Part shown: piece by piece, positions 25,393 to 34,199 of the stretch
Numbering within the stretch: position 1 is the stretch's first letter
Layout of the letters: every line of letters begins with the position of its first letter
Assembly (NCBI RefSeq): GCF_030269445.1
Contig: NZ_BSTJ01000009.1
Coordinates: 248,001-312,000 of the forward strand
Length of the DNA stretch: 64,000 nucleotides
Origin: Actinoallomurus iriomotensis
GTDB lineage: Bacteria; Actinomycetota; Actinomycetes; Streptosporangiales; Streptosporangiaceae
Direction of reading: 5' to 3'
The notes under the pieces: generated by a model
The model's database searches: none
What the model was told of the DNA's origin: nothing
The model's input: the letters and a program-made list of their open reading frames with translations, nothing else
Program-made: the position numbers and the translations under genes

Positions 25393-25959
25393 TCAGACAA
25401 TCGCGAGCCGCATCAGCGCGCCGCGCTCGTTGTCAGTCAGTTTTTCGCCGGTACGGGGGATGACCGCGTGCGCGGTCTTGCCATATACCCCAGCCACGAA
25501 CCACAACAGTCCGAGACTCTCTACTATCGGCACCCCACGCCCCGACAGGGACAAGCCCTCACCATCGCCTGGCGTCGGCTCGGGCACTGTGGGGTCGGCG
25601 TCGATGACGTACAGATGTGTCCACCGGGGGCGTACGGCGATCCCAATCCAAAACGGCCCGTTACCCGTCGCGTGGCAGATGGCGTTGGTGACCAGCTCAG
25701 AGGTGGCGAGAGTCACGTCGTCAACGTGTTCGCGGTCGGTCTTGGTCACATGGGACAGCCGGCGGCCCACGAAGCCGCGGGCGATCTTGACCGGGTTGGT
25801 CGACGCGGTGGACAGCCGCCGCCAGGTGGGACCGTTCGCCGAGCCCACGATGAGGTCAGTACGCCAAAGCACCCGAGAGACCCGGATCCTGGACGGGCCG
25901 GCGAATCCCCCGGCCACCGTTCTCACCTCCAGCACACGGCCCAGACGCGCCACAGCCAT
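25393..25959 (-). CDS. RsbW/SpoIIAB-like ATP-binding protein (anti-sigma-type kinase)
   Basis: A 188-aa HATPase domain protein. The N-box is TLATSELVTNAICHA and the later GRGVPIVESLGLLW resembles the G2 region. Actinomycetes encode dozens of these short kinases, which bind or phosphorylate regulators such as anti-anti-sigma factors. ATG 25957-25959 follows GGAGGG. No partner gene is adjacent. It lies inside the element's right end. Confidence 0.8.
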   Translation of the reverse strand: MAVARLGRVLEVRTVAGGFAGPSRIRVSRVLWRTDLIVGSANGPTWRRLSTASTNPVKIARGFVGRRLSHVTKTDREHVDDVTLATSELVTNAICHATGNGPFWIGIAVRPRWTHLYVIDADPTVPEPTPGDGEGLSLSGRGVPIVESLGLLWFVAGVYGKTAHAVIPRTGEKLTDNERGALMRLAIV

Positions 25960-26125
25960 TGCGACCCTCCAACGCCGGAGGTGACGAGCACAGCGCGACG
26001 AGAACGCTAACTTCGAGCGCGTTTCAAGCACGTCACATCCCCATTCCGTCGAAAGCGCCTGCACAAGCAGCAGGGTTGGGGCGTCGTCCGCCTCGTAACC
26101 TGCGACTCCTGACAGCTGAACGGTC

Positions 26126-26256
26126 CGTCACGCCTCCAGACAGCCTCGCGTGTCACCAAGGACCTCTCACGGGCACGCAAGGGACGGCTAGGGACGTCTT
26201 GTGTTGAAGTCGGCCAATATCTGCACGGCCTGGACGATCACGGCGAGCGAGATCTT
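26126..26256 (+). repeat. Dispersed repeat, copy A, with orphan promoter boxes
   Basis: This 131-bp block matches 33538-33658. The core 26136-26186 is 51 bp with a single mismatch to 33548-33598. It includes GGACGGC/GGACGTC tandem boxes at 26182-26198 followed by TTGTGTTGAAGT, as before XRE-PLD gene 2. A GTG frame starting at 26201 stops after about 20 codons, so the promoter has lost its gene. Confidence 0.75.
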
Positions 26257-26539
26257 TTGAATAAGCCCTCGCGGAGGCTGGCATCACGGAGCACTGGACG
26301 ACCGAAGCGAGATCCCTGAAGTCCCGGGCCAAGATCAGCCCGCAGCGGCCGGGCTGCCCTCTCACCGCACCCGGCGGGCGCCGGGCTGCGCCGCGCCGAG
26401 GCCGCCCAGCAAGTCGGCCGAGCACCGCAGCGTCTGACGACAGCGGTGACGACAACGACGACAGCCGACGCCACACGGTCGCAGTCCTTAGGAACCGTCA
26501 GCCCATGGTCGTGACGCGTCTGCCGTGCGCCACCGTCGG

Positions 26540-26581
26540 CTACGGATCAGAAGGTTGGGGGTTCGAATCCCTCCGGCTGCG
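26540..26581 (+). other. tRNA-Arg(ACG) 3' fragment: probable attR of the integrative element
   Basis: The sequence from the anticodon loop CTACGGA (26540-26546) through the anticodon-stem 3' side, the T arm (GGGGGTTCGAATCCCTC, 26557-26573) and acceptor strand CGGCTGC to discriminator G 26581 is the 3' half of a tRNA-Arg(ACG). The 5' half is absent: upstream bases do not form D or acceptor arms. Tyrosine recombinases of AICEs use exactly this segment as core, leaving a full tRNA at one end and a fragment at the other. The element's right border is therefore here. Confidence 0.85.
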
Positions 26582-26589
26582 CAGGTCAA

Positions 26590-26622
26590 GGGCCTACTCC
26601 GGTTATGGAGTAGGCCCTTTTT
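26590..26622 (+). terminator. Perfect rho-independent terminator
   Basis: GGGCCTACTCC (26590-26600) and GGAGTAGGCCC (26607-26617) form an 11-bp perfect stem with a GGTTAT loop, followed by TTTTT. It was probably the terminator of the tRNA-Arg gene before element insertion and still marks the chromosomal side. Confidence 0.9.
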
Positions 26623-27009
26623 GACGACAACGGACCCGCTGATAACGACTGCAGTGTCGTCCGACGGCTTGTGGTGCCTCTTCGCGGGGGCAGTGAGTGT
26701 GCATGCGGTCCCAGGCCAGAGAGGCCTTGGGCGGTTCTGCTGTGGATCGCGCTCGCGACCGTGGCGAGTGGTTGCCGTAGCGGCACCGTGAAGAAGGCCG
26801 GCGGAGCGGGCGTCCGCGTCATGCTCCGAACGGCCGTGGGCGAACCGAGTGGACCGCTCCGGCGAAGTTGCAGACCAGGGCCTCCACCCGACCTGGGGCG
26901 ATCCAGAGACTGCTCGCCGACCCGCACACGGTGACGATCACTTACACCACCACGCGGGACGTCACCGAGGGCACGGACGACACGGCATATGAGAGGACGG
27001 TCTGGCGGC
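26623..27009. other. Interval with possible decayed lipoprotein sequence
   Basis: No intact gene is seen. Around 26740-26830 the + strand reads LWIALATVASGCRSG, which looks like a lipobox after a hydrophobic stretch, but the frame soon degenerates. A later segment in another frame (VTITYTTTRDVTEGTDD) is acidic and coherent. A broken exported protein is possible. Confidence 0.3.
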
Positions 27010-28134
27010 TCAGGTCGCCAGCTGATCCTCGTCATTCTTGAGCATGCGGCGACGTTCCTGTTCGCGCTTGGAATAGGCGGCTGCCCGGATCGCCTCGTCG
27101 CTCTCCAGGCCTGATCCCAGCGCGCCGCCCACTGTGGCGACCGAAGCGACGAACCAGGCCAGCGTCCAGTATTCCGTGGCGTGGAGCGGGGCTCGTGTCA
27201 TGCGGGCGAACACTTGGCCGTTGAGGATGAAGAGCGCCCACACCAAGTTGATGACCATCAGACCCGCGTAGCAGACGAGCACCCCGATGCCCACCGTCAG
27301 GACCGTTGACGCGTTGTAAAGGGCTGCCCGCTTCCTCGCCTCCGGCGAGTCCTCCGAGGCTCGATGCCACAGATGCGCGTCCACGATCAGCCAGCCGATC
27401 AAGAGGGCGATAGACCCGATCGTGGCGATCACGAGGCGTGGCGTGGCCAGGGACGCGGCCAGACTCCATAGAGTGGAGTTCACTGTGGCGATTGCTCCGG
27501 TGGCGAGTGCGGCCGCCAGCGCCTTCGAGAGTCCTGGGACCAACCGCCACGGCCGGTTGGCGCGGACCATACCGCCGAGCACCCTCAGGTAACCGCGTGG
27601 CCCGCTGACGACGTATCGCAGATCAGAGGTCTCTTCCTTGCCGATCGGGCCCGGATGAACAGGCGCAAGGCGACCGGTGAAGCGTCCCAGCGATCGACGG
27701 TGAGGAGGTTGCTCGGCCTCAGCTCGCGCACCCGCCAGGCTGAGCACAGCCTCTTCAACCGCCCGGCGGGCCCTCCTCTGAAAGCGCAGGCCACCCAGTG
27801 AGGGGAGGGACAGCAGCGCCAGGCCGTGCTCATGGCTCAGATCCACGACGAGCTTGCGTCCCTGTGAGTGCAACGGAAGGTTGGTGAGCGCCACGACGAT
27901 GTCCCAATTCTCCGCACGCCCGCGGTCCATGATCCGGCGCGTCAACGTGGGCAGATCCTCGGTCCCTGCGGTGAAGGGCTCACTGACCACCTCGAAGTCG
28001 AACCGTCGCTGCTGGCCGGCCTTGTCCGCGAGCCGAGCAGGCAGTACCCGGGCCATGCGCTGCGCGATCTCTGTAGGCGCGTCCGGATCCGCTAGGAGAG
28101 CCACAACCGTAACGCTTTGCGACGACTCACCCAT
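27010..28134 (-). CDS. Conserved actinobacterial membrane protein, 374 aa
   Basis: A protein with a soluble N-terminal ~170 residues (VTVVALLADPDAPTEIAQRM..., WDIVVALTNLPL) and a C-terminal membrane domain of about five helices, ending in a charged tail (KREQERRRMLKNDEDQ). ATG 28132-28134 is preceded by AGAAGGG. Homologues of this layout occur as single genes in Streptosporangiales; no activity is known. It is the first clear gene outside the element. Confidence 0.75.
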   Translation of the reverse strand: MGESSQSVTVVALLADPDAPTEIAQRMARVLPARLADKAGQQRRFDFEVVSEPFTAGTEDLPTLTRRIMDRGRAENWDIVVALTNLPLHSQGRKLVVDLSHEHGLALLSLPSLGGLRFQRRARRAVEEAVLSLAGARAEAEQPPHRRSLGRFTGRLAPVHPGPIGKEETSDLRYVVSGPRGYLRVLGGMVRANRPWRLVPGLSKALAAALATGAIATVNSTLWSLAASLATPRLVIATIGSIALLIGWLIVDAHLWHRASEDSPEARKRAALYNASTVLTVGIGVLVCYAGLMVINLVWALFILNGQVFARMTRAPLHATEYWTLAWFVASVATVGGALGSGLESDEAIRAAAYSKREQERRRMLKNDEDQLAT

Positions 28135-28689
28135 GACGGCCCTTCTCGTCGGCGACCCCGGCGTTCAGCACTGCCCAGAATGTCCCCGATGTAACGTGGC
28201 TCCCGGGCACCACCGTGGGAGCCACCCGGGGCGAACGATCTTGCTCCGGAGCGGACCAGCCTGAACGGTCGGTTCGGCGTTCGCCCAGCGTACGGACGGA
28301 TCCGAAGGGCCTCGGAGATCATTTGGGTGCCTACGGACCTGTGAGTGTCGTTCCCGGCGGTTCTGGGTGGATTGCCGCCAGAGTCCGGTTGCGCGTCACT
28401 CATCGCGACGCGCCGGACTTCTACCTCACGGCCGCCGATCGTGAGGACCAGAGCGACGAGACCCTGACCACCGCGTCTAGGATCTTCCTCGCGCTGAGAC
28501 CGACCGACGGCGACTTCGGCCCGGTCGAGGTCACGCCGTGAGTCCCAAACGGGGCGACAGGGTCACTGTCCCGCCGGTTGACGGCGGTCGACGTTGGCGC
28601 AGCACCGGGAAATACTCGCACTGTCCGGTTGGCTTTTTGTTGTGCAAGTTCCCGTGCAACCAGTAAGTATGTATCTTCCTTAACGGGTC
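28135..28689. other. Interval without a supported gene; 9-bp perfect hairpin at 28196-28225
   Basis: GTGGCTCCC (28196-28204) pairs with GGGAGCCAC (28217-28225). A + strand frame ending near 28541 contains LRVTHRDAPDFYLTAADRED, but it has no start signal and no recognised family. Confidence 0.35.
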
Positions 28690-28962
28690 TTACCCGCTAC
28701 TCCCCGTCGTCCCGCAACAGTGACATATCCCGTCTGCGCAGTAACATGGCGACATCAGTGGCGGACGTTCGTAGTTCTTGCAGGGTACGTGGTTGTCAGG
28801 CCGCAGCTTGCTCGCGACAACCAAATTTTTTGGACCAGCGCCACCAATATAACTGTCTCCGTACGTAATTTTGCTTACTGCGTCGACTCCTGTCGTAGAA
28901 ATAATCGTCAGACACGCCAACGAGATGGCAGCCCGCGACCACAGGATTGGAGCGTTCGGCAT
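28690..28962 (-). CDS. Small secreted peptide 2 with Cys-rich C-terminus
   Basis: A 90-aa frame starting MPNAPILWSRAAISLACLTI. It has a signal-peptide-like N-terminus (RAAISLACLTIISTTGVDA) and a C-terminal LMSPCYCADGICHCCGTTG. The tail CYC-x(4)-C-x-C is shared with the gene just upstream (28971-29240), so the two are tandem paralogues despite different middles. No ribosome site is clear; the 8-bp gap suggests coupling. GC is lower than in neighbours. No family is recognised; a secreted peptide or bacteriocin-like precursor is a guess. Confidence 0.5.
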   Translation of the reverse strand: MPNAPILWSRAAISLACLTIISTTGVDAVSKITYGDSYIGGAGPKNLVVASKLRPDNHVPCKNYERPPLMSPCYCADGICHCCGTTGSSG

Positions 28963-28970
28963 GGCGCTAA

Positions 28971-29240
28971 TCAACACACACACATCCCTCCGGCGCAGTA
29001 GCAGGGCGACGCAAATGGAAGATCATGCAGCGGAACGGTGTTCCGCCGTTCATCAGTGTCGGGCCACGAGTCGCTGCCGTCACTCGGCTGAGCGCTCGCC
29101 GTACTAACGGCGGCAAGATGACCGTACGTATACGTCGTCTGAGTTGTGGAGGCCGCTCTTACGGTGCCGCAAAGAGTCAGAGATGCCAACGGCACCGCAA
29201 CCAGCCACCTGAAGGCGTGCACTTTTTTCATGGCACTCAC
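28971..29240 (-). CDS. Small secreted peptide 1 with Cys-rich C-terminus
   Basis: An 89-aa frame from GTG 29238-29240 (GGAG 4 nt upstream), or from the ATG three codons later. MKKVHAFRWLVAVPLASLTL plus CGTVRAAS is a convincing Sec signal peptide. The middle is Ser/Thr/Asp-rich and the end is FASPCYCAGGMCVC. The last ten residues match those of peptide 2 in spacing. Two cysteine pairs could form disulfides or bind metal. It is the first gene of a leftward pair. Confidence 0.55.
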   Translation of the reverse strand: MSAMKKVHAFRWLVAVPLASLTLCGTVRAASTTQTTYTYGHLAAVSTASAQPSDGSDSWPDTDERRNTVPLHDLPFASPCYCAGGMCVC

Positions 29241-30712
29241 TATTCTCCACCCCGGTCCGAGCGATCACCGTTGAACCGGAGAATTTGCCGCTTTTGAAGG
29301 CGGCGACGTGAGCCCTCCTAATTGCAGAACGAGCGGGGCGCCGACATGCATCGCGTTATAGTTTCAGGTAAATAAGCTTTAGCTCGACGCCGGCTAAGGC
29401 TGAACGGCTAATGGCATCCAAGACTGCCCACTCGTCGTTTAATACTACGCTGGTGGGCGTCTTGGCTGTATGTCAAGTCCGAGGCGAAAGTTTTACTTGT
29501 ACCACCGTGGGCAGTAGTCCGGCTCACGGACGGCTGCCAGGCCCGCCCCCTGGAAGTCCGCCGCGACGGCGGGACACAGGTCCTGGATCAGCGGCCGTGA
29601 TGTCGTCCCAAGGTGACATGGCAAAGGTCAACTGTCGGGCGACAACGTTTACCCGGCGGTTAGTTAAGTTAAGGCTGTTACCGGAGGGACCGCCGGGCCC
29701 TGGTGGGATGTTGAGTCTTGTCGGCTCGGCCAACGCTAACTGTAGGTCGTTGTCTACGGGACCAGGGCTGATGGACAACTAAAGACGTTGTACAACTAGC
29801 TGAGCTAATCGAGTGCAGATAGCGCTCACACGATCTTCCCTCAGAATGAACTAGGTCGCAGCTCGGTGCCGGCTGGCACGCCCCTACACCGCAGCGGCTC
29901 GCCGCCCTGGTGCGCGGCGAGTGGTCGATCGAGAACCGCGACCATTATGTGAGGGACGTGTCCGCTCACCATCCTCGCGTCTCACGCAGTGAGAATGCGG
30001 TCAGCCCTGGGGTAGGACGCCGATTCTCGGACCATCGAGGGTAATGGCGTATTCACGTTTCGGTAAATTTCCGGTTTGCAGGGTTTCGGGTTTCGTGCGA
30101 GTGGAGACGTCCTACTGTCGAAGTCCTGCGGTGCGATACGGGACGCCGCTCGGCATGTTCACGCTTCAGAAAAATTTGTGCCTGAACCTCACATATGGCC
30201 AAGAGATCTACCAGCGCACGATACGTCAACGACGAGTGGACGTGGATGGCCAACTGGCCTCCGTACAATGATGGTGTTCCCATGGCAGCCGGCCTGCCGC
30301 CATCGAACGTGACCGCCCGTCGTCAGGGTTCATGTTGCGGCCAACGGCCACCGCACGAGTTTCGGCTCAGACAACAGCCGGGTGATCATGCGGTGGGCGT
30401 CCTTGTTCTCCGGCGCCACCAGCGCGATTAACATTATGGCTGGCGTAGATAGGCGCTTGTTCCCGTGGCAGCACCTTTCGACAGGCAAAATCTGGAGCCT
30501 GGTCTTGACAAATCCGTACGCCGCTGAGAAGCGTGATAAGGAGAGTCAAATCACGACGCTGAAGGGGGCGGGCATCGCGAGCCGAAAACTTCAAGTGATT
30601 TGGACTACCTTCGGCTAGCCGACCCTTGCCGCGACCGCCCGCAAGTAATCGAGTCGTTGCCGCTGCAGGCTCAACCAAGATCTACGGCTCGATCACGAGA
30701 GAGGAAAATGCT
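29241..30712. other. 1.5-kb gene-poor, relatively AT-rich interval
   Basis: No start-signal-supported gene is found. An 84-aa minus frame (29524-29778) and short + frames near 30195 and 30382 look incidental or decayed. The lower GC and many stops in all frames contrast with both flanks and suggest degenerating acquired DNA. The 5' leader of the 30713 gene occupies the last ~100 bases. Confidence 0.4.
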
Positions 30713-31777
30713 ATGTCCAAGAAAAACGCACGGCTGGCTGGGCTGGCTGCCGCCTCTATCGTCGCGGTGGCTGGTCCGGCGATATCCGGTGGGAACGCGT
30801 TCGCGAGTGTCAGCATCCAGCCCTCGTCTCACCAGTTCATGCCCGGCTTGTACGCCCAGGGCGAAGGCGAGGCCGCAGAGGCCCCGCAGGCAGTAGAGGC
30901 GCTTCCGGCACAAGAGGAGCCCCCGGCACAAGAGGCTCCGGCGCAAGAGGCTCCTGCGCAAGAGGCGCCCCCGGCACAAGAGGCTCCTGCACAAGAGGCG
31001 CCCCCGGCACAAGAGGCTCCTGCACAAGAGGCGCCCCCGGCACAAGAGGCTCCTCCGGCACAAGAGGCTCCTGCGGCACAAGAGGCACCTCCGGCACAAG
31101 AGGCTCCTCCGGCACAAGAGGCTCCTCCGGCACAAGAGGCACCTCCGGCACAAGAGGCACCTCCGGCACAAGAGGCGGCCCCGGCAGCAGAGCGCCCGGC
31201 GATGGCGGAGCGCCCGGAGGCAAGAGAGGCCGCTGAGGCCGCCGAACGCCGAGGGATGACAGAGCGCCGCGAGCGCAGAGAGGCCGCTGAGGCGGCGGAG
31301 CGCCTAGGGGTGGCACAGCGCCGCGAGCGCAGAGAGGCCGCTGAGGCGGCAGAGCGCCTAGGGGTGGCACAGCGCCGCGAGGCTAGAGAGGCCGCAGAAG
31401 CCACAGAGCGCAGAGGCGTGGTAGAGCGTAGAGAGGCCAGGGAGCGGCTGGAGGCGACAGAGCGCAGAGCGGCCGCAGAGCGCAGGGCCACCAGAGAGGT
31501 GCCGGAGCGCAGGATCGTCCGAGAGGTACCGGAGCGCACGATCGTCCGAGAGGTACCGCGCACGCGCAGGATCGTGAGAGAGACGGTGGAGCGTAGAACC
31601 TTCCGAGAGGTACCGCGCACGCGCAGGATCGTGAGAGAGACGGTGGAGCGTAGAACCTTCCGAGAGGTACCGCGCACGCGCAGGACGGTCAGAGAGACAA
31701 GAGTGTTCAGAGGAGCACCGCGTACCATCACGCAGCGGACGCGGGTTACGAGGATCTTTTACGTGGGTCGTTCGTGA
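30713..31777 (+). CDS. Secreted repeat protein (APPAQE and ERREARE repeats)
   Basis: A 354-aa protein starting at ATG 30713 after AGAGAGG. Residues ~1-32 form a signal peptide (ARLAGLAAASIVAVAG...NAFAS). Residues ~60-160 are tandem (A/P)PAQEA repeats, a rigid acidic linker. Residues ~170-270 are charged ERREAREAAEAAER repeats likely to form a long helix. Residues ~275-345 repeat RRIVRETVERRTFREVPRT, very basic and strand-like. There is no catalytic motif. The layout suggests a wall-spanning or surface structural protein, with a basic tail able to bind anionic polymers. Repeats are nearly identical at the DNA level, so copy number may vary. Confidence 0.65.
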   Translation: MSKKNARLAGLAAASIVAVAGPAISGGNAFASVSIQPSSHQFMPGLYAQGEGEAAEAPQAVEALPAQEEPPAQEAPAQEAPAQEAPPAQEAPAQEAPPAQEAPAQEAPPAQEAPPAQEAPAAQEAPPAQEAPPAQEAPPAQEAPPAQEAPPAQEAAPAAERPAMAERPEAREAAEAAERRGMTERRERREAAEAAERLGVAQRRERREAAEAAERLGVAQRREAREAAEATERRGVVERREARERLEATERRAAAERRATREVPERRIVREVPERTIVREVPRTRRIVRETVERRTFREVPRTRRIVRETVERRTFREVPRTRRTVRETRVFRGAPRTITQRTRVTRIFYVGRS

Positions 31778-31881
31778 CCAGTGAGAAACGACAGGAACGG
31801 GTCAGTCTCAGTAAGATCTGGGTCCGGCCCGTTCTCTCTATGTCCACACAGGTCATCGGCCAGTGCAGGTGACCACGTACG

Positions 31882-32091
31882 TTGACGGCCGCGACGACCG
31901 AGATCGCCGACGCCCACCACGCCGTCATCGTCTACACACGCTCCCGCATGCACCGCAACACCATCGACGCGGCCATCACCGAACGCGACCTCCGCGCCGA
32001 CGACGCGGTGCTCATATCGGTCACCGACTACACCGAAGACACTCCGATCGGCGACCTCGTCGGCACTGTCCTCGACGCGGTGAACGAGTAA
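31882..32091 (+). CDS. Small hypothetical protein, 69 aa
   Basis: A coherent short frame from TTG 31882: MTAATTEIADAHHAVIVYTR and LRADDAVLISVTDYTEDTP, ending DAVNE. Residues such as AVIVYTRSRMHRNTIDAA resemble the start of a glutaredoxin/thioredoxin-like strand-helix (VIVYTR then a CxxC position replaced by MHRN). It may be a truncated or degenerate NrdH-like protein. No strong ribosome site is seen. Confidence 0.45.
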   Translation: MTAATTEIADAHHAVIVYTRSRMHRNTIDAAITERDLRADDAVLISVTDYTEDTPIGDLVGTVLDAVNE

Positions 32092-32161
32092 CAATCACGC
32101 GCCTCCGGCGCGGACATCGCCTTCAAGATGGGCCAGAAGGTCATCAACGGTGGCTCCATAG

Positions 32162-32240
32162 GCTCGAGCCAACCGGATACCTCAACGTCCGGGAGAAGCC
32201 CGGCGAGCGCGTGGGCTCGCTCTCCCGTACGTTCCGGTGC
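32162..32240 (+). pseudogene. Remnant of a bacterial SH3 domain
   Basis: The frame reads LEPTGYLNVREKPGERVGSL, the characteristic N-x-R-x-x-P core of SH3b domains in wall-binding proteins, with no intact gene around it. It is probably a leftover of a secreted protein. Confidence 0.35.
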
Positions 32241-32404
32241 AACCAGGTATGCCCCAGTCTGCCCCGCGGAGATCCCTCCACCAGGGAGCCCCGATACGCC
32301 CCCGCCCGATTCGGCTATTTCCCTTGAGCATCCCTGGTCGATACGCGGCGAGGCACTGCGGCAGCCGCAGATCCACCGGAGTACTGCAGCCGCGCAAGGC
32401 CGGG

Positions 32405-32857
32405 CTATCCGGCTTTGCGCTTGTCGAACTCGGCCGCGACTGCGTGGATGGAGCCCCGGCCCTCGAGCTCGACGCTCTTTCCGTCGGCCATGCTGATCGT
32501 GACCGGCTGCCAGCTCTTGCCGCCCTCGACCTTGATGGATGCGATGAGCTCCAGCGGAATCCGGCCGAGGTGCTCGCCGACCCGATTGAGCATCGGGTCG
32601 GCAGCCCACACGTGCAGGGCACTGTCGCTGACACCGAAGACGACGGCGGCATCGAGCGGAATGTCGGTCTGTTCGGTCATCTTCTTCGCCGCCGCGCGAG
32701 CGGCGGGCCTGGCGATCAGGTAGTTACCGAGCGGCGAAAGCATCCGCGCGGGGCTGAGCGCGGTGTCGACTCTGGCGTACGCGGCAGCGACGATCTCTTC
32801 GTCGCTGAGCTGCTCGGTCAAAGCGGCGGCCAGTTCAGCGTCTTTTGCGTGCATCAA
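32405..32857 (-). CDS. Hypothetical protein, 150 aa, PH-like C-terminus
   Basis: Starts MMHAKDAELAAALTEQLSDE, then a helical part (ARPAARAAAKKMTEQTDIPL). The C-terminal beta segment is DAAVVFGVSDSALHVWAADP followed by IPLELIASIKVEGGKSWQP. This strand order is typical of small bacterial PH-like domains that may bind ligands or peptides. Codon use is normal for the genome, unlike the decayed flanks. No neighbour gives a clue. Confidence 0.65.
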   Translation of the reverse strand: MMHAKDAELAAALTEQLSDEEIVAAAYARVDTALSPARMLSPLGNYLIARPAARAAAKKMTEQTDIPLDAAVVFGVSDSALHVWAADPMLNRVGEHLGRIPLELIASIKVEGGKSWQPVTISMADGKSVELEGRGSIHAVAAEFDKRKAG

Positions 32858-33234
32858 TACTGCCCTTCAGTCCGAGTTCGGGGTACAGGCCATCCCGCCG
32901 GGTGATTGGTGTGCGTCCAAGTGAGCGCGCGAACGCCCCCGCAGCAGTCCGCGCGCACAGGTCATTGCTGGTGGTCGCCGGGGTGGTGGTACGGCACCGG
33001 GCCTCCGCCGTCGCGGTACTGCAGCGCGCCGTGCAGAGCACGCATCCCAGAGCTCCCTCGTGATCGCCCATACCGCCAGCCTCGCGGCAGCGGGCACCTC
33101 ACACGATCGGTGATCCGGTCATTCCCATGTCCACCGAACGGCGGACAAGCCGCCAACCGAGCCCGCGCCCGTCGCTGCCACCGTCGATCGTCACCGAAAT
33201 CGTGTGGTCGGCGCGTCGCCCGGGCACATGCCAC

Positions 33235-33535
33235 TGATCAGCTGGACTGGTCCAAGGCGGTGGTCGACAGCTCACACGTGCGGGCGCTGAAGGCTGCCCA
33301 AAACCGGTCCGAGGCCGGTCGACCGCGCCGAACCAGGCTCGAAAACACCTTGATCTGCGACGGGAACGGTATCCCGCTCGCGGTGACGTTGACTGCGGGC
33401 ACCGCAATGACGTCATCCAGCCCATGCCCTTGGTCGATGCGCGCGGCAAGGTCGGGGGTCCACGACGGCGCCCGGACCGCCTGTATGCCGACCGGGGCTA
33501 TGACCACGACGAATACCGGCGCCCGGTCTGAGGCA
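33235..33535 (+). pseudogene. IS5-family transposase remnant
   Basis: The sequence encodes LDWSKAVVDSSHVRALKAAQ, TRLENTLICDGNGIPLAVTL and, after a frame change, LYADRGYDHDEYRRPV, all recognisable IS5-type DDE segments. Ends and start are missing and the reading frame is broken. It lies directly before repeat copy B. Confidence 0.75.
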
Positions 33536-33537
33536 TC

Positions 33538-33658
33538 CGTCGTATCCCCAGACAGCTTCGCGTGTCACCAAGGACCTCTCACGGGCACGCAAGGGACGTC
33601 TCGTCCTGGCGTCGGCCAAGCCCTGCACGGCTTGGAGACTCATGGTGAGCGAGATCTT
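33538..33658 (+). repeat. Dispersed repeat, copy B
   Basis: This 121-bp block matches 26126-26256. The 51-bp core (33548-33598) contains one mismatch, and the copy holds a single GGACGTC box at 33594-33600. After the boxes both copies continue with GTCGGCCAA and CTGCACGG and end in GAGCGAGATCTT. It suggests a mobile or duplicated promoter segment. Confidence 0.75.
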
Positions 33659-33726
33659 GGAACGCGTGCCGTGCTTCCATGGGTTTGTGGAGGGTGCCCG
33701 AGGCGGCCGAGCCGTCGAGGTCGGGC

Positions 33727-34098
33727 TCAGCCTATGGAGCCGATATAGCGGGTGACGCTGACCCGGAAGTGCCCGGTGGCCCCCAACCGCCATGGCGCGT
33801 CATAGACGATCAGCCAGGAGTCCTCACCCAGTTGGTACACGTCCCTGCGCCCCACCTTGCGCCCGGCGGTCTCGGGCTGGTGCTGGAAGGCGATGTTCTG
33901 GCCGGTGGCCCTCGCCTCGGCCAGGTCGCCGCCAACCGGTTGTATCAGCGAGATGTGCCACGCCCCGTTGTGGCGCTTCTTTTCCTCCACGATCACGGCA
34001 TACGGCGGAGCGGATTGGTGCGGGCCAGCATTCTGGGGCGTTCCGGGATGCATCTGACCATGGTGCCCGGCCTTGGCGTGGTGGGTCGTTATTCGCAC
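33727..34098 (-). CDS. Hypothetical protein, 123 aa
   Basis: The C-terminal 90 residues are coherent: YAVIVEEKKRHNGAWHISLI, DVYQLGEDSWLIVYDAPW and HFRVSVTRYIGSIG, beta-rich and soluble. The N-terminal 30 residues (His/Pro-rich) look less conserved, so the true start may be internal. No family is recognised. It is divergent from the broken MFS gene. Confidence 0.5.
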   Translation of the reverse strand: MRITTHHAKAGHHGQMHPGTPQNAGPHQSAPPYAVIVEEKKRHNGAWHISLIQPVGGDLAEARATGQNIAFQHQPETAGRKVGRRDVYQLGEDSWLIVYDAPWRLGATGHFRVSVTRYIGSIG

Positions 34099-34199
34099 GC
34101 TTCGTTCCTCCGGCTGCGTGGGTTGTCGGGGACGGACGTCGCCGTCGCGCCTCCCAATCGCGGTGCCGGGCCGTGGTCTCTTCGTCTAGGAACCGCGGT

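Noticed and set aside
25097-25984. 295-aa + strand frame
   Set aside because: It is antisense to the excisionase-like and HATPase genes, both of which have clear motifs.
26521-26582. Complete tRNA-Arg gene
   Set aside because: The acceptor 5' strand, D arm and 5' anticodon stem are absent, so only a 3' fragment exists.
28690-29240. Lanthipeptide or other RiPP cluster
   Set aside because: The two precursors have Sec-type signals and no LanM, YcaO, radical-SAM or protease genes are nearby.
30895-31190. Regular short repeats that look like a CRISPR array
   Set aside because: The units are contiguous multiples of three inside one open frame encoding APPAQEA, with no distinct spacers and no cas genes.
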